The position numbers and the translations under genes were made by a program. A stretch of DNA of 64,000 nucleotides from CAXMMR01 sp965198995 (GTDB taxonomy: Bacteria > Pseudomonadota > Alphaproteobacteria > Acetobacterales > Acetobacteraceae): the NCBI GenBank assembly GCA_965198995.1, contig CBDAQG010000002.1:2480001-2544000 (forward strand), in the 5' to 3' direction. The notes below the pieces were generated by a model that was not told the DNA's origin, searched no databases, and saw nothing but the letters and a program-made list of their open reading frames with translations. Below, in pieces: positions 62,870 through 64,000 of the stretch; positions within the stretch are counted from its first letter, which is position 1, and each line of letters starts with the position of its first letter.

Positions 62870-64000
62870 GTGACCCGCTCGACACGGCCGCCCGACCTTG
62901 CCGCCATGGCCGAACGGCTGGCCGCACGCTCCGGCCACGGTCGCTTCTCCTGCGGCATGTCGGTTTGCCTGTCTGTGCTGTGCAGCCAGTTTCTGCGGTT
63001 TGACGCCGCCGACGCGGACTGGGCTGACCGGGACCGGCTCGTGCTGTCCGCACCGGAAGGCACGGAGCTGGTCGAGGCGATGCTGGTGCTGACGGGCCAG
63101 CGCGACGAGAGCGGGTTGACGCTGGACCAGCAACCCGAGTTGCTGCCACCGGTGGCAGGCGGCACGGCGCAGGGCGTCGCGCTCGGCGCTGGGATCGCGC
63201 TTGGCGAGCGCCTGCTGGCACGCCGGTTCGGCCGCTCGCTGGTGGATCATCGCGCCTGGGTGCTGTGCCGCGCCAGCGAGCTCGGCTCGGGCCTCGCGCT
63301 TGAGGCAGCGGCGCTGGCGGGTCGTCAGCGGCTGGACAAGCTGGTCGTGCTTGCCGATGCCGCGTCGGACGGGCCGGCCGCAGACGAGGACGAGGAGGCG
63401 GTGCGTTGCCTGCCGGCGCTCGGCTGGGCGGTGCGCAGCGTTGATGGGCAGGATAGCCAAGCGGTCGCCGCGGCGCTGAGCTGGGCGGTGCGTGGCCGCA
63501 AGCCGACGCTGATCGTCTGCCGAACCGGCAAGCCGAGTTCCGACGGCGGCACCGCGGCGGCACCGCGCGCTGGCGGCGGCCACGCCGCGTTGGCCGATGC
63601 GGCCTGGGATGCGACCGGCCACCGGGGAGCGGCGACGCGGCGGGCCTGGCTGAAGCGCCTGACCCGCCATCCGCAGCGCCTGGAGTATGAGCGCGCCTTG
63701 GCCGGTCGGCTGCCGGACGACTGGGCGGCGATGGCGGCCAAGTTACGGCTCGAGATTGCGCGCGATTTCGGTGCGGCCGGAGCCGAGCGCTGCGGCGAGG
63801 CGCTGCTGGCCCAGCTCAGCGCGGGTCTGGTAGAGTTTGCCTGTTGCGGCACGACGCGGCCGCAGCAGGACGATGCGACGGCGCCGCGGCTGCATGGCTT
63901 TGGGCCGCCGCACCGACAGGTCGGCTGCGGCGCCCGCGAGCGCGGCATGGCGTTTCTCGTCGCCGGCATGGCGCTGCATGGCGGCTCGCTGGCCTGCGGC
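62870..64000 (+). CDS. Transketolase-like protein lacking cofactor motifs (cut by window edge)
   Basis: A frame open to the window end that is collinear with transketolase: FLRFDAADADWADRDRLVLSAPEG, AGGTAQGVALGAGIALGERLL, VDHRAWVLCRASELGSGLALEAAALAGRQRLDKLVVLADA, GRKPTLIVCRTGKPSSDGG, and in the Pyr domain CGARERGMAFLVAGMALHGG. Key residues are gone: the NGHGS His, the GDG ThDP motif (reads CRASELGSG), and the Mg-binding Asn after DD. The GHPGxPMG loop is reduced to GHGRFSCG. The Glu of REHGM is kept, with R for H. It is probably a pseudoenzyme. The start is uncertain: GTG at 62870 chosen, GTG 62801 or 62792 and ATG 62906 possible. Confidence 0.7.
   Translation, partial: MTRSTRPPDLAAMAERLAARSGHGRFSCGMSVCLSVLCSQFLRFDAADADWADRDRLVLSAPEGTELVEAMLVLTGQRDESGLTLDQQPELLPPVAGGTAQGVALGAGIALGERLLARRFGRSLVDHRAWVLCRASELGSGLALEAAALAGRQRLDKLVVLADAASDGPAADEDEEAVRCLPALGWAVRSVDGQDSQAVAAALSWAVRGRKPTLIVCRTGKPSSDGGTAAAPRAGGGHAALADAAWDATGHRGAATRRAWLKRLTRHPQRLEYERALAGRLPDDWAAMAAKLRLEIARDFGAAGAERCGEALLAQLSAGLVEFACCGTTRPQQDDATAPRLHGFGPPHRQVGCGARERGMAFLVAGMALHGGSLACG

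Overview
The window is chromosomal DNA of a high-GC alphaproteobacterium, most likely in the Acetobacterales/Rhodospirillales. The support is an rRNA operon in alphaproteobacterial order (16S, tRNA-Ile, tRNA-Ala, 23S, 5S, initiator tRNA-Met), a 5-aminolevulinate synthase gene (hemA), a SAM-II-type riboswitch ahead of metZ, the argH-lptM-lysA-DUF4175 string, DUF2125, and the thioredoxin/LonSB/Trm112/DUF971 group. I did not identify the genus. Nearly all coding sequence has strong third-position GC; the clear exception is about 40.9-46.2 kb.

Layout. 0-7 kb: the start of an OsmC gene, a nucleoside-phosphorylase-like gene, then a leftward envelope cluster (ftsE, ftsX, ydcF-like, plsC, a small membrane ORF, DUF2125) and a zinc-ribbon membrane protein. 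7-13 kb: leftward argH-lptM-lysA-DUF4175 with divergent tlpA. The lysA and DUF4175 genes are joined by an abnormal overlap in which lysA has lost its normal 3' end. 13-24 kb: a surface-polysaccharide locus. Leftward it has a Wza/KpsD-like export lipoprotein, a GT2-type glycosyltransferase and a glycoside hydrolase. Rightward it has a sulfotransferase-methyltransferase fusion, a TPR-KpsM permease fusion, a degenerate KpsT-like ATPase, a KpsE-like protein and a GT14 glycosyltransferase, most of them with overlapping stop/start codons. 24-41 kb: a TonB-dependent receptor, a polytopic membrane protein, apaG, metZ with its riboswitch, two tRNA-Gly genes, a flavin monooxygenase-like gene, xth, a response regulator, a GTP cyclohydrolase II-like gene, an L,D-transpeptidase, the trx/LonSB/Trm112/DUF971 cluster, an MFS transporter and an OYE-family reductase.

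41-46 kb is a graveyard: frameshifted UspA, SHOCT, slipin (SPFH) and MscS-type genes, with an IS21-family element (istA broken, istB intact) between the slipin and MscS remnants. 46-52 kb is a leftward rRNA operon whose promoter and boxA-like site can be read. 52-64 kb: clpB, mmsA, an aminotransferase, a gamma-glutamyltransferase-like lipoprotein, a DsbA-like oxidoreductase, hemA, a small lipoprotein, and the start of a transketolase-like gene whose usual cofactor-binding residues are missing.

The whole window is also peppered with a family of short GC-rich hairpin modules in at least 13 gaps. They lie between convergent or tandem genes, usually within a few bases of a stop codon, and are absent from the divergent gaps. 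They look like an undescribed 3'-end repeat or terminator family. The polysaccharide locus and this repeat family are the best candidates for something new.
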